Assembly: GCA_017517745.1 (NCBI GenBank) | Contig: JAFWYJ010000030.1 | Span: forward strand, 1-64,000 | Length of the DNA: 64,000 bases | Direction of reading: 5' to 3' | Source of the DNA: Clostridia bacterium | Lineage (GTDB): Bacteria; Bacillota; Clostridia; Oscillospirales; CAG-272 | Part shown: positions 8,706 through 17,060 of the stretch, one piece after another | Position numbering within the stretch: the first letter of the stretch is position 1 | Layout: each line of letters starts with the position of its first letter | Position numbers and translations under genes: made by a program | Notes under the pieces: model-generated | The model's database searches: none | The model's input: only the letters and a program-made list of their open reading frames with translations | What the model was told of the DNA's origin: nothing

Positions 8706-8734
8706 TTGACAAATCATGTAAAATGTGCTATCCT
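8706..8734 (+). promoter_or_regulatory. Promoter of the diguanylate cyclase gene
   Basis: TTGACA (8706-8711), 17-bp spacer, TATCCT (8729-8734). It leaves a leader of about 60 bases before the TTG start. Confidence 0.7.
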
Positions 8735-8800
8735 ATGGTTATATAAATAAAATGGCAGGTTTTATCCAAAACCGACGAAAAAATCCGGGAGGACAGTCCT

Positions 8801-10375
8801 TTGAAATCCATCAAAACAAAGCTTTTGATCGTTGTCATCGTGGCAGTGCTGGTCACGTCCGTCACCTTGGGGGCGGTAAGCTTTATCACGATGCACAAAA
8901 TCATGCATGCCGATGCAGACGAAATGCTGCGCGCCCGTTGCCACGAGGAGGCAACCATTGTCAACCGCGTCTTCCGCGACATGAAAAAATCCGTGGACAT
9001 GATGCAAAGTTATGCCGAATCCACCCTGATCGACGTTGCCGATCTGCAGGATGAGGCACTTCGCGCGGCATACACCGCAAAAATGGAGGAAATGTTTTTG
9101 GACATCGCGCTCAACACCGAGGGCGTGGTGACCTATTATTTCCGCTACGCTCCCGAGCTGTGGGGCGACTATCGCGCAGGCTTTTGCTTCCTCAAGGGCG
9201 TGAACGAGGGTGAGTTTATCATGACCGAAGCCACCGACCTGTCGCTCTATCAAAAGCATGACCGTGAATACGTAGGCTGGTATTACGAGCCCGTCAATGC
9301 AAAGAGTGCCGTTTGGCTGGACGCGGGACACGTCAGTAACCACGGCAAGCGTATGGTCTCCTACGTCGCTCCCTTCTACGTGGACGGCGTGCTGATCGGC
9401 GTGGTGGGCATGGATGCCGATTTCTCCACGCTGACCAATCGCATCGATTCGATCACGCTCTATAAAAACGGCTATGCCTATCTCACCGACACAAATGATG
9501 ATTTTCTCTATTGCGCCCCCCGTGCGCTCAATTCGCACGCAAGCACCGACCAGCCCTTCACCGAGGCAAAGACCGAGCTGATCAACGGCATGAATCTGGT
9601 GGTTCGCGCCAACTATGCCGACATCCAGAGTGAAAGCCGCCCGATGCTCTTCAACCTTCTGTTGTTCACGGGGCTTCTGTTCGCGCTGTTCGCGCTGATC
9701 ACGGTATTCGTCACCAACCGCATCGTCAATCCTTTGAAGCGCTTGACGAAGATGGCGGTGGATATTGCCGACGGCAATATCGAAGAAACCGAGCTGATCT
9801 GCAACTCGAAGGACGAGATCGGTACGCTCTCCCGCATCTTCAAGGAAACCTCTGACAAACTTCGGGAATACATGAGCCACATCAACGCTTTGGCATACCG
9901 CGACTCGCTCACGGGTGTGAAAAACCGCTCGGCATACGTCGAGGCAAGCGCCGACGTGGAGCGCACCATGCATCACTCCTTCCTGCAATTCGCGGTGCTG
10001 ATGGCAGACATCAACGGGCTTAAGCAGGCAAACGACCTCTACGGTCACGACATGGGCAACCAGCTCATCATCAGCTCGGCACGTCTGCTGTGCGACATCT
10101 TCAGCCAAAGCCCGGTCTTCCGCGTCGGCGGGGACGAGTTTGTGGTGATTCTGCGAGATCGCGATTTTGAAATTTATCGCGAGCTGATCGAAAAGCTGGA
10201 TGCCGAATGTGCCACCCGTTACATCGAAATCAACGACGTGAAGATTCCGATCTCGATCGCGCGTGGCATTGCCATCTACAATCCCGACATCGACCAGACC
10301 TTTGAGGACGTGGTAAACCACGCCGACCATGCCATGTATCTGCACAAGAAAAAACAAAAGGAATCTCAAAATTAA
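8801..10375 (+). CDS. Membrane diguanylate cyclase (Cache-HAMP-GGDEF)
   Basis: 524 residues from a TTG start, 8 bases after GGGAGG. Layout: signal-anchor helix (about 7-30), a large extracellular sensor region with Cache-like features (about 31-280), second membrane helix (about 285-308), HAMP linker beginning NRIVNPLKR, then a GGDEF domain (about 365-520). The active loop GGDEF is intact at 443-447, so it should make c-di-GMP from two GTP. The RxxD inhibitory site that normally sits just upstream is absent (SQSPVF there), so product inhibition may be weak. It lies directly before a c-di-GMP riboswitch and its operon, an obvious local source of the signal. Confidence 0.9.
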   Translation: MKSIKTKLLIVVIVAVLVTSVTLGAVSFITMHKIMHADADEMLRARCHEEATIVNRVFRDMKKSVDMMQSYAESTLIDVADLQDEALRAAYTAKMEEMFLDIALNTEGVVTYYFRYAPELWGDYRAGFCFLKGVNEGEFIMTEATDLSLYQKHDREYVGWYYEPVNAKSAVWLDAGHVSNHGKRMVSYVAPFYVDGVLIGVVGMDADFSTLTNRIDSITLYKNGYAYLTDTNDDFLYCAPRALNSHASTDQPFTEAKTELINGMNLVVRANYADIQSESRPMLFNLLLFTGLLFALFALITVFVTNRIVNPLKRLTKMAVDIADGNIEETELICNSKDEIGTLSRIFKETSDKLREYMSHINALAYRDSLTGVKNRSAYVEASADVERTMHHSFLQFAVLMADINGLKQANDLYGHDMGNQLIISSARLLCDIFSQSPVFRVGGDEFVVILRDRDFEIYRELIEKLDAECATRYIEINDVKIPISIARGIAIYNPDIDQTFEDVVNHADHAMYLHKKKQKESQN

Positions 10376-10384
10376 AACACCGTT

Positions 10385-10411
10385 GTGGGCATTGCTTGAC
10401 GCAATGCCCAC
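10385..10411 (+). terminator. Hairpin after the diguanylate cyclase gene
   Basis: GTGGGCATTGC pairs perfectly with GCAATGCCCAC over a 5-base loop, 9 bases after the stop codon. T-rich sequence begins only 20 bases later, so it may stabilise the mRNA rather than terminate. Confidence 0.45.
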
Positions 10412-10482
10412 TTGCCATGTCGCAACCATGTTTGTTTTTTGCTGTTTTTTTATAAAAAAAGCACTTTATTTTCCAAAAGTGC

Positions 10483-10511
10483 TTGACAGATCAAAAAAGT
10501 TGTGCTATACT
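10483..10511 (+). promoter_or_regulatory. Promoter of the riboswitch-led operon
   Basis: TTGACA (10483-10488), 17-bp spacer, TATACT (10506-10511). Transcription should start near 10518, just before the riboswitch. Confidence 0.85.
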
Positions 10512-10540
10512 ACCACTTAGATAGTAAAATATTATATAGT

Positions 10541-10613
10541 GTATCCTTTAGCAAATCTGTCGAAAGGCAGAGACGCAAAGCTAGGTGGCTAAGCGAATTT
10601 CATTCGTATGCTC
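10541..10613 (+). promoter_or_regulatory. Class I c-di-GMP riboswitch (GEMM-I)
   Basis: The conserved core is present in order: GCAAA (10551-10555), a short stem TCTG/CAGA capped by a CGAAAG GNRA-type loop, the hallmark GACGCAAAGC, then a second stem region. The base before CAAA is G (10551), as in c-di-GMP binders, rather than the A described for cGAMP-selective variants. A terminator hairpin follows at once, so ligand binding probably controls read-through into the downstream operon. The direction (on or off) cannot be settled by eye. Confidence 0.85.
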
Positions 10614-10662
10614 GACCGGTTGCAACAGGCTTTTTTGTGTTGCAATCGGTCGTTATTTTTTT
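10614..10662 (+). terminator. Riboswitch expression-platform terminator
   Basis: GACCGGTTGCAACA pairs with TGTTGCAATCGGTC (14 bp, one G-U) around a 10-base loop, then GTTA and a T8 run. It sits between the riboswitch and the first gene's ribosome binding site (GGGGGG at 10668-10673). Confidence 0.85.
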
Positions 10663-10680
10663 GGAATGGGGGGATGATAT

Positions 10681-11379
10681 TTGAATAAGGTCTATCGCGA
10701 AGAAAAGAAGTTCTTGATCAACGTCGAGGATTTCCGCCGTCTCTCGCATCACTTCAGTCATTTTCTGTTGCAGGATGAGCACAACGGCGCAATGGGATAC
10801 CGCATCCGCTCGCTCTACTTCGACACCATCAACGATTCCGACTATTTCGGCAAGCTCGACGGTTTGGAGCTGCGCCGAAAGATCCGCCTGCGCATCTACG
10901 ATCCCGCCGCCGACTTCGCCATGCTGGAAATGAAGCAAAAGCAAGGGCCTTATCAGCTCAAGCGTTCGCTCCGCATCACACGCGAGGACGCCGAGCGTTT
11001 GATTCGCTGCGACTATACGCCGCTTTTGCATTACAGCGAGGATTTCGCCGCCGAGTGCTACGCGCTGATGCAAAGCGAAATCTACCGCCCCAAGACCATC
11101 GTCGAATACAACCGTCAGGCATTCATCGCCAAAGAGAACAAGATCCGCATCACCTTCGACAACAACATCATCGCCACCGAGAGCGATCTCGATCTGTTCT
11201 CCCCCACGCTGAATACGAACCCCGTGTTTGACAAATTCCTCGTGGTGCTGGAGGTCAAATTCAACGGCTTTTTGCTCGATTACATCCGCGACCTGCTGTC
11301 AAACGTGGACAAGAGCGAGCTGTCGGTCAGTAAATACATGCTTGCGCGGCAAGCGGCATACAAATACAACGTCTTATAA
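10681..11379 (+). CDS. VTC-domain (polyphosphate polymerase-type) protein
   Basis: 232 residues from a TTG start, 7 bases after a G6 ribosome binding site; an ATG at 10674 is out of frame and closes after four codons. The protein resembles the VTC/triphosphate-tunnel fold: many alternating basic and acidic residues, including RIRSLYFDT, ELRRKIRLRIY, EMKQK, and a late EVKF. In yeast this fold makes polyphosphate. Bacterial relatives commonly sit beside DUF4956 and CotH genes, as here, and their role is not settled. First gene of the c-di-GMP-riboswitch operon. Confidence 0.8.
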   Translation: MNKVYREEKKFLINVEDFRRLSHHFSHFLLQDEHNGAMGYRIRSLYFDTINDSDYFGKLDGLELRRKIRLRIYDPAADFAMLEMKQKQGPYQLKRSLRITREDAERLIRCDYTPLLHYSEDFAAECYALMQSEIYRPKTIVEYNRQAFIAKENKIRITFDNNIIATESDLDLFSPTLNTNPVFDKFLVVLEVKFNGFLLDYIRDLLSNVDKSELSVSKYMLARQAAYKYNVL

Positions 11380-11398
11380 GGCAAAAAGGAGACAACAC

Positions 11399-12076
11399 AT
11401 GAAACAAAGCATCATCGAACTCTTCGGCAGACAAAACGACCTCACCTGGCAGAAAATTCTGATCAACATCCTCTTTTCGGGGCTGGTTGGCGTGCTGATC
11501 TATTTTTCCTACTACCTCTCTCACCGCGGAACCATTTACAGCAAGAAATTCAACGTCTCGCTGATCGTGCTCACGGTGCTGACGGGAACCGTCATGACGG
11601 TCATCGGCAACAACCTCGCGCTCTCGCTCGGTATGGTCGGCGCGCTCTCGATCGTGCGTTTCCGTACCGCGATCAAGGATGCGCGTGACACGATGTATAT
11701 CTTCTGGGCAATCATCGTCGGCATCTGCTGCGGTGTGAGCGATTTCCTGATCGCCTCGATCGGAAGCGGAATCGTTTTTCTGATCCTCCTCCTCTTCGGC
11801 TCGATCAAAAACGACAAGCGCATGCTCTTGATCATTCGCGCGGAACGCGATCTCCAGGAGCCGATCCAGGCGGCGGTGTTCAATCTGTTTGAGCGCAAGG
11901 CAGTCATGCGCGTGCGCAATACGACGCGCTCGACGGTGGAAATGATCTTTGAGATCTCCTCCGAGGTCCTGCGCCGCGCCGAGCTTGGAAAGCACAGCGT
12001 GTGTGATAAGATCTATGAGCTCGGCAACGTGGAATACGTCAACATCGTCATGCAGAACGATGAGATCTCGGGCTGA
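11399..12076 (+). CDS. DUF4956 membrane protein
   Basis: 225 residues; ATG at 11399 preceded by AAAAGGAG. Three to four membrane helices occupy residues 20-135, with a conserved-looking RFRTAIKDARDT segment between helices, followed by a soluble C-terminal domain of about 90 residues. This pattern and the VTC and CotH neighbours match the DUF4956 family, whose biochemical function is unknown. Probably the membrane partner of the VTC protein. Confidence 0.75.
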   Translation: MKQSIIELFGRQNDLTWQKILINILFSGLVGVLIYFSYYLSHRGTIYSKKFNVSLIVLTVLTGTVMTVIGNNLALSLGMVGALSIVRFRTAIKDARDTMYIFWAIIVGICCGVSDFLIASIGSGIVFLILLLFGSIKNDKRMLLIIRAERDLQEPIQAAVFNLFERKAVMRVRNTTRSTVEMIFEISSEVLRRAELGKHSVCDKIYELGNVEYVNIVMQNDEISG

Positions 12077-12082
12077 ACGGAC

Positions 12083-13537
12083 ATGAGATTTCGCAAACGA
12101 ACCATCCTGCTCGTCCTTGCGCTGTGTGCCACCTGCGCACTGGCGTTGCTTCCCGGAATGCTGATGCCCGAGAAGGAAGAACGCTATCACCAGCACCTCG
12201 AAAGAAAAGAGGACGTGGCGCGGGTGTGCGAGCATGATGACGGAACCTTCTGCTCACATCTTCCCCTGCTTTACGTGGATACCGGGGGACAGAAGATCCC
12301 CGGAAGGGCTTATTATGACGAGGACGGCAACCGCCTTTTGGAAACGGCGCCGAACGGTGAGGATTTCATCACCGTCTCGATCAAGGTGACCGACCGTGAG
12401 GGCGGCAACAACCACCTCACAGACACGCCGACGCTGGAGACGCCGGCACAGATGAATATCCGCGGTCAATCCTCGCGCCACTTCATCAAATACGGCTATT
12501 CGCTGACGCTGGTCGACGAGAACGCCAAGAACGCGCCCGCCGAAATGATGGGCATGGACGCGCATCACGATTGGGTGATCCACGGTCCGATCCTTGACAA
12601 AACGCTGATCCGCAACTATATGTGGTACAACATCGGCGGTGAGATCATGGAATACGCCCCCAATGCGCGCTTTTTCGAAATGTTCGTCAACGGCAAGTAC
12701 GAAGGGCTCTATCTGATGGTCGAGCGCATCACCGCAGGAGACGCGACCTCGCGCCTCAACCTTTCGGTGAACAAAAAGAACAACACCTTCACGGGCTACT
12801 GCGTCCGCCTCGACCGCGGAAGCAACGAGATCAAGGATCTCGACACTTTTTCGATGTATACCGAAAAAACGAACATGATCCTCAACCTGGTCTATCCCGG
12901 AACGAACAACATCACCCCCGAACTCAAGGCGGCGATCCAAGCCGAGTTTTCGGAGTTTGAGCGGATGCTCTATTCCGCGGATTTCAACGATCCCACAAAG
13001 GGATATTCCGCCTATATCGACGTGGATTCCTTCGTCGACTATCTCCTGATCAACGAGTTCACCTCAAACTACGATGCGGGGCGTGTGTCGACCTATCTCT
13101 ATAAGGACGTCGACGGAAAATACAAATTCTGCATCTGGGATTTCAACTCGGCGTGCGACAACTATCAGGAGGCTCCCGTAGACCGCAACGGCTTTCTGTT
13201 GCCGGGCGGCGTCTGGTTTGAGATGCTGATGCAGGACGAGGCTTTCGTCGAGCGCGTGATCGAACGCTATGCAGAATTGCGCAAGACCTACTTCAACGAG
13301 CAATATCTGATCGAATACATCGATGCGACCGTGGAGTATCTCGGCCCTGCGATCGACCGCAACTTTGTGCGCTGGGACGATGCCTTCATCTACGATCTGC
13401 TCATCCCCATAGAGCGCAACCCGGACACCTACGAGGAAGCGTTGGGAGATCTGAAGGGATATCTCCGCGAGCGCATCGACTGGATGGATCGAAACATCAC
13501 AATGCTGCGAACCTATATCGTACATCGCAAGAAATAA
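12083..13537 (+). CDS. CotH-type protein kinase, exported
   Basis: 484 residues with an N-terminal membrane segment (residues 7-28) that is a signal peptide or anchor. The rest matches the CotH family, atypical secreted kinases first known from spore coats: MNIRGQSSRHF, LIRNYMWYNIG, GKYEGLYLMVERI and the metal-binding-type IWDFNSACDN segment. It starts 6 bases after the DUF4956 stop. In this setting it may phosphorylate or modify surface proteins or glycans made by the operon; substrate unknown. Confidence 0.82.
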   Translation: MRFRKRTILLVLALCATCALALLPGMLMPEKEERYHQHLERKEDVARVCEHDDGTFCSHLPLLYVDTGGQKIPGRAYYDEDGNRLLETAPNGEDFITVSIKVTDREGGNNHLTDTPTLETPAQMNIRGQSSRHFIKYGYSLTLVDENAKNAPAEMMGMDAHHDWVIHGPILDKTLIRNYMWYNIGGEIMEYAPNARFFEMFVNGKYEGLYLMVERITAGDATSRLNLSVNKKNNTFTGYCVRLDRGSNEIKDLDTFSMYTEKTNMILNLVYPGTNNITPELKAAIQAEFSEFERMLYSADFNDPTKGYSAYIDVDSFVDYLLINEFTSNYDAGRVSTYLYKDVDGKYKFCIWDFNSACDNYQEAPVDRNGFLLPGGVWFEMLMQDEAFVERVIERYAELRKTYFNEQYLIEYIDATVEYLGPAIDRNFVRWDDAFIYDLLIPIERNPDTYEEALGDLKGYLRERIDWMDRNITMLRTYIVHRKK

Positions 13538-13554
13538 TGTTTGACGAGTAAGCT

Positions 13555-15714
13555 ATGAAAAAATACATTTTGATCATCCTGACGGTCATTGCCCTGGTGC
13601 TGTTGGGGGACGTGGCGTACTACCGATGGGGTTGGTACGTCGACCTGCATCCCAACGAAGCGCCGACGGCAGTCACCAAAACCGAGGGGGGAGCGATCTG
13701 CATCCCCGACGGAAACGGAGGCTGGCAGCCGCTTCAGATCCGCGGCGTGACGGTGACGGCGGCAGAGCCGGGCGTATATGCCGGAGACTTTACCACCGAT
13801 CGGGAGACTTATCTTGCCTGGTTTGCCGAAATCGATGCCCTCGGCGCAAACACGCTGCGCGTGCCGAGCATCATGTCGGAAGATTTTTATCGGGCGCTTT
13901 ACGAATACAATCAAAGCCGCGAAAAGCCGCTATACCTCATCCAGGGAATCTCGATCGACGAGTACGTCATGGACTCGACCTACGACGTTTTCAGCGAACG
14001 CTTCGTTGAGGAATTCCGCACCTCGTGTCTGGTGGCTGTGGACGTGATCCACGGTACGCGCAAACTCTCGCGCGAGGAACTGCCGAGCGCGGGCTGGGGA
14101 GACTTCACGCGGGACGTGTCTCCGTGGGTGTTGGGCTGGGTGCTGGGATCCGCTTGGGAGCCTGAAACCGTAGCCTATGCCAACGACAAATACGCCGCCG
14201 ATCCCGACCGCAATTCTTTCAACGGTGTCTATCTGCACACCGCAGAGGGAGCGACACCCGTGGAGGCGATGCTGGCATACGTCGGGGATTCGATGATCTC
14301 ATACGAAACCCGACGCTACAAGGAACAGCGCGTGTTCGGCTTCTTCAGCACGGACGCCACCGATCCGCTCACGATCAACATCTCTCCGGAGGCAAACGCC
14401 GAGCTGACACTGAAAACACCGATCGACACCGAGCGCATCCTTTGCACCGACGCGGTACTCTCGGGACGCTTTGCCGCCTATGCACTGTACCCCTACTCCA
14501 CCGACCGTCTGGCTGCGGCAGACGATGCCGAGTGGGCGCGTCTGGGAGTGATGCGCGCCGACTTCGCGACGGCGAACGGTGGCTGCAACAACTACGCGGC
14601 ATATCTCCGCTGTCTCAAAAACCATCATACGGTTCCCGTGCTGATTGCCGAATTCGGCACGTCGTCAAGCCGCGCACCCGCCAAATTCGATTGGGACACG
14701 GGAAGACATTTCGGAAGCTTGACCGAACGCGAGCAGGGCGAGGCGATCGTCTCCTCTTGGAACGATATTGTCACGTCGGGCTGTGCAGGCGGTGTGCTTG
14801 CGGCCTGGCAGGACGACTGGGGCCGTTCCTCCGCCACGCGCGGAGAGGCGGATCCCGATCATTTGGTGTATTGGTCCGACTTCCAATCCGCGCCGCAGGG
14901 CATGGGACTTTTGACCTTTGAGCCGGGTGAGAGCGCGCCCGCCTGTACGGTGGACGGCGATCCCTCGGAGTGGTCGCAAAAGGATCTTGCACTCGCTTTG
15001 GTGGGCGGATCGGCGATCTCCGTCCGATACGACGAAAAATTCGTCTACTTGATGGTCAAAAAGCCCAACTTGGATTTTGAAAACGATACGCTTTTGATTC
15101 CCATCGACACCACGCAAGAGAGCGGCAGTAACTATTGCCGCGCACTCGACCTGAAGTTCGCCCGCGCCGCCGATTTTCTCTTGGTGATCAACGGCAAAGA
15201 AAACTCGCGCCTGTTGGTGCAGGAGCGCTACGATCTCTTTCTCAGCGGTCAGATCGCCTCTCACTTCGATCAGAATCTGCCCGATCGGGACAGCGCCGCC
15301 TTCCATGAGTGGCGCCTGCCCATCAGCACGGATCCGGAAAATCCTCTTGCGGGCTACGAAACCGGACGTTTGCGCTACGGAAATGCCAACCCCGCAAGCC
15401 CCGACTACGATTCTCTTGCCGATTTTGCGGCGGGAACGGACTGTGTGGAGATCCGCCTCCCTTGGCAGCTGCTCCATTTCTCCAATCCCTCGAGCATGGA
15501 GATCCACAGCGATTATTATGAAAATCACGGTGTGACCTACCACTCGATCGACCGCATGTACGTCGGTCTGCGAGACGGGCGTATCGGCTTTGAGGGCGAG
15601 CGCATCGCCATGGGCGAGGTCGCTTTGCGCGGATGGCTGGAGAACGTGACCTATCACGCGCGCCTGAAAGAGTCCTATTTCATCGTTCGGGACTGCTGGA
15701 ATTCCCTGCCGTAA
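13555..15714 (+). CDS. Membrane-anchored glycoside-hydrolase-like protein
   Basis: 719 residues. A single N-terminal membrane helix (3-26) puts the rest outside the cell. Residues 40-460 look like a TIM-barrel glycosidase: LGANTLRVP, GWVLGSAWEPE (acid/base Glu candidate) and PVLIAEFGTSS (nucleophile Glu candidate) fit the spacing of GH-A type enzymes. Residues about 470-719 form a second, beta-rich domain. No family can be assigned by eye. Its place before a processive glycosyltransferase suggests it trims or remodels the polymer, as glycosidases do in cellulose and PNAG operons. Confidence 0.6.
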   Translation: MKKYILIILTVIALVLLGDVAYYRWGWYVDLHPNEAPTAVTKTEGGAICIPDGNGGWQPLQIRGVTVTAAEPGVYAGDFTTDRETYLAWFAEIDALGANTLRVPSIMSEDFYRALYEYNQSREKPLYLIQGISIDEYVMDSTYDVFSERFVEEFRTSCLVAVDVIHGTRKLSREELPSAGWGDFTRDVSPWVLGWVLGSAWEPETVAYANDKYAADPDRNSFNGVYLHTAEGATPVEAMLAYVGDSMISYETRRYKEQRVFGFFSTDATDPLTINISPEANAELTLKTPIDTERILCTDAVLSGRFAAYALYPYSTDRLAAADDAEWARLGVMRADFATANGGCNNYAAYLRCLKNHHTVPVLIAEFGTSSSRAPAKFDWDTGRHFGSLTEREQGEAIVSSWNDIVTSGCAGGVLAAWQDDWGRSSATRGEADPDHLVYWSDFQSAPQGMGLLTFEPGESAPACTVDGDPSEWSQKDLALALVGGSAISVRYDEKFVYLMVKKPNLDFENDTLLIPIDTTQESGSNYCRALDLKFARAADFLLVINGKENSRLLVQERYDLFLSGQIASHFDQNLPDRDSAAFHEWRLPISTDPENPLAGYETGRLRYGNANPASPDYDSLADFAAGTDCVEIRLPWQLLHFSNPSSMEIHSDYYENHGVTYHSIDRMYVGLRDGRIGFEGERIAMGEVALRGWLENVTYHARLKESYFIVRDCWNSLP

Positions 15715-15779
15715 CGGCATATCCTTCCCCGCATACAACCAATCTCTTCGAAATATCAATTTTCAGAAAGGAGCTTCTT

Positions 15780-17060
15780 ATGGTCGAAACCATGATCTGG
15801 GTTTACATCGTGATCTGTCTGTTGTTGATCTTTTTCCAGATCGGCTTTTTGATCGCGATGGCAATCCGTGCCTGGCGCGAGCGATTCCTCGTGCGAAAAA
15901 TGCGGCGCGACGTCATCCATCAAATGGAGCTTCTTTCGCAAAACCGCGCGATCACCGAACGTCACCGCGCCTTCCTGTCCGAGGACCTGACACAACCCGT
16001 GTCGCTTTATCGCTACGAAAAGGCTTTGGACAGCATTCTCGCAGAGGTGCAAGACGGAACGCTCGCGCTCCGCGATCCCGATGAAATCACAAACGTGACC
16101 ATCTACATCCGCCACCGCGCGAAAAACTACGACAACGAGGAGCAATCCCGCGGACGATCCAAAATTTTCCTTCGTCTGCGCCCCAAAAAGGAGCTGATCC
16201 GCCCCTTGGGACGCGAGCTTGCCGAGGACTATTTCACCCGCTATCTGCGCGGCGTTGCACCCGAGATCGTTTCCCTGACGGCTTCGTATCGCAAGAAAGA
16301 TACCATCGTGCATTCCTTCTACGTCTTTTTGCTCAAAAAATACAAGTTCCCCTCCTTCGTCTGCACCCCGGAGCTGATCGCAAACCTCAAGGATCTGATC
16401 GAAACGGGAGACAGCACCTCCTGCGAGGGCGTCCTGCTTGCCGTTTACACGGTGGGAGACCCTGCATTGGTGTCGGATTTCCTCGAGCTGGTGGACAAAC
16501 AAGAGAGATTCGTCCATCCCAAGATCATCAGCGACGGTCTGCTTTCCTACGGCGGCAATCCGACCGATCTGCATACGCGTCTGCTTGCCGATCTGAATCA
16601 TTTCTCCCCCGAAATGCAGGTCAATCTGCTCAATTATCTGCGCTTCCGCAGCGGCGACTGCTGCGAAGAGCTTCTGAAGATCTTGGCAGACGAGAAAACG
16701 CATGATGAAGTACGTTTCTGCTGTATCCGTTATTTCGGAAAATATCACTATGAGCCCGCCTACGAGCTCCTTGCCGAATTTGCGGACGGTGCCGACCGCC
16801 GCCGTGTGGAATATGCCGTGGTCGCCTTGATGGCACTGCGCAACTATCCCTCCGACCGCACGATGCAGATCCTTTACCGCTACATCCACCATCCCAATTG
16901 GTACGTGCGCTACAACGCCACCGAAAGCATGGAGGTTTTGGGCGTGGAATATCAGGATCTGGTGGACATCTTCGACGGTCAAGACCGCTATGCGCGCGAA
17001 ATGTTGCAATATCAATTTGACCAGCGGTATGCTTTGGAAGAGGAGGTGTCGCCAAGATGA
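15780..17060 (+). CDS. Membrane-anchored HEAT-repeat protein
   Basis: 426 residues; ATG at 15780 after GAAAGGAG. One N-terminal membrane helix (about 5-30), then a cytoplasmic-type soluble region. From about residue 200 there are helical repeats of HEAT type, e.g. VNLLNYLRFRSGDCCEELLKIL and VALMALRNYP segments, ending WYVRYNATESMEVLG. Such repeats usually form protein-binding scaffolds. Its stop overlaps the glycosyltransferase start (ATGA), implying translational coupling and a likely complex with that enzyme. Confidence 0.7.
   Translation: MVETMIWVYIVICLLLIFFQIGFLIAMAIRAWRERFLVRKMRRDVIHQMELLSQNRAITERHRAFLSEDLTQPVSLYRYEKALDSILAEVQDGTLALRDPDEITNVTIYIRHRAKNYDNEEQSRGRSKIFLRLRPKKELIRPLGRELAEDYFTRYLRGVAPEIVSLTASYRKKDTIVHSFYVFLLKKYKFPSFVCTPELIANLKDLIETGDSTSCEGVLLAVYTVGDPALVSDFLELVDKQERFVHPKIISDGLLSYGGNPTDLHTRLLADLNHFSPEMQVNLLNYLRFRSGDCCEELLKILADEKTHDEVRFCCIRYFGKYHYEPAYELLAEFADGADRRRVEYAVVALMALRNYPSDRTMQILYRYIHHPNWYVRYNATESMEVLGVEYQDLVDIFDGQDRYAREMLQYQFDQRYALEEEVSPR

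Noticed and set aside
8762..10429. A 555-codon antisense frame across the diguanylate cyclase gene
   Set aside because: Shadow of a GC-rich gene; the forward frame has GGDEF, HAMP and membrane segments.
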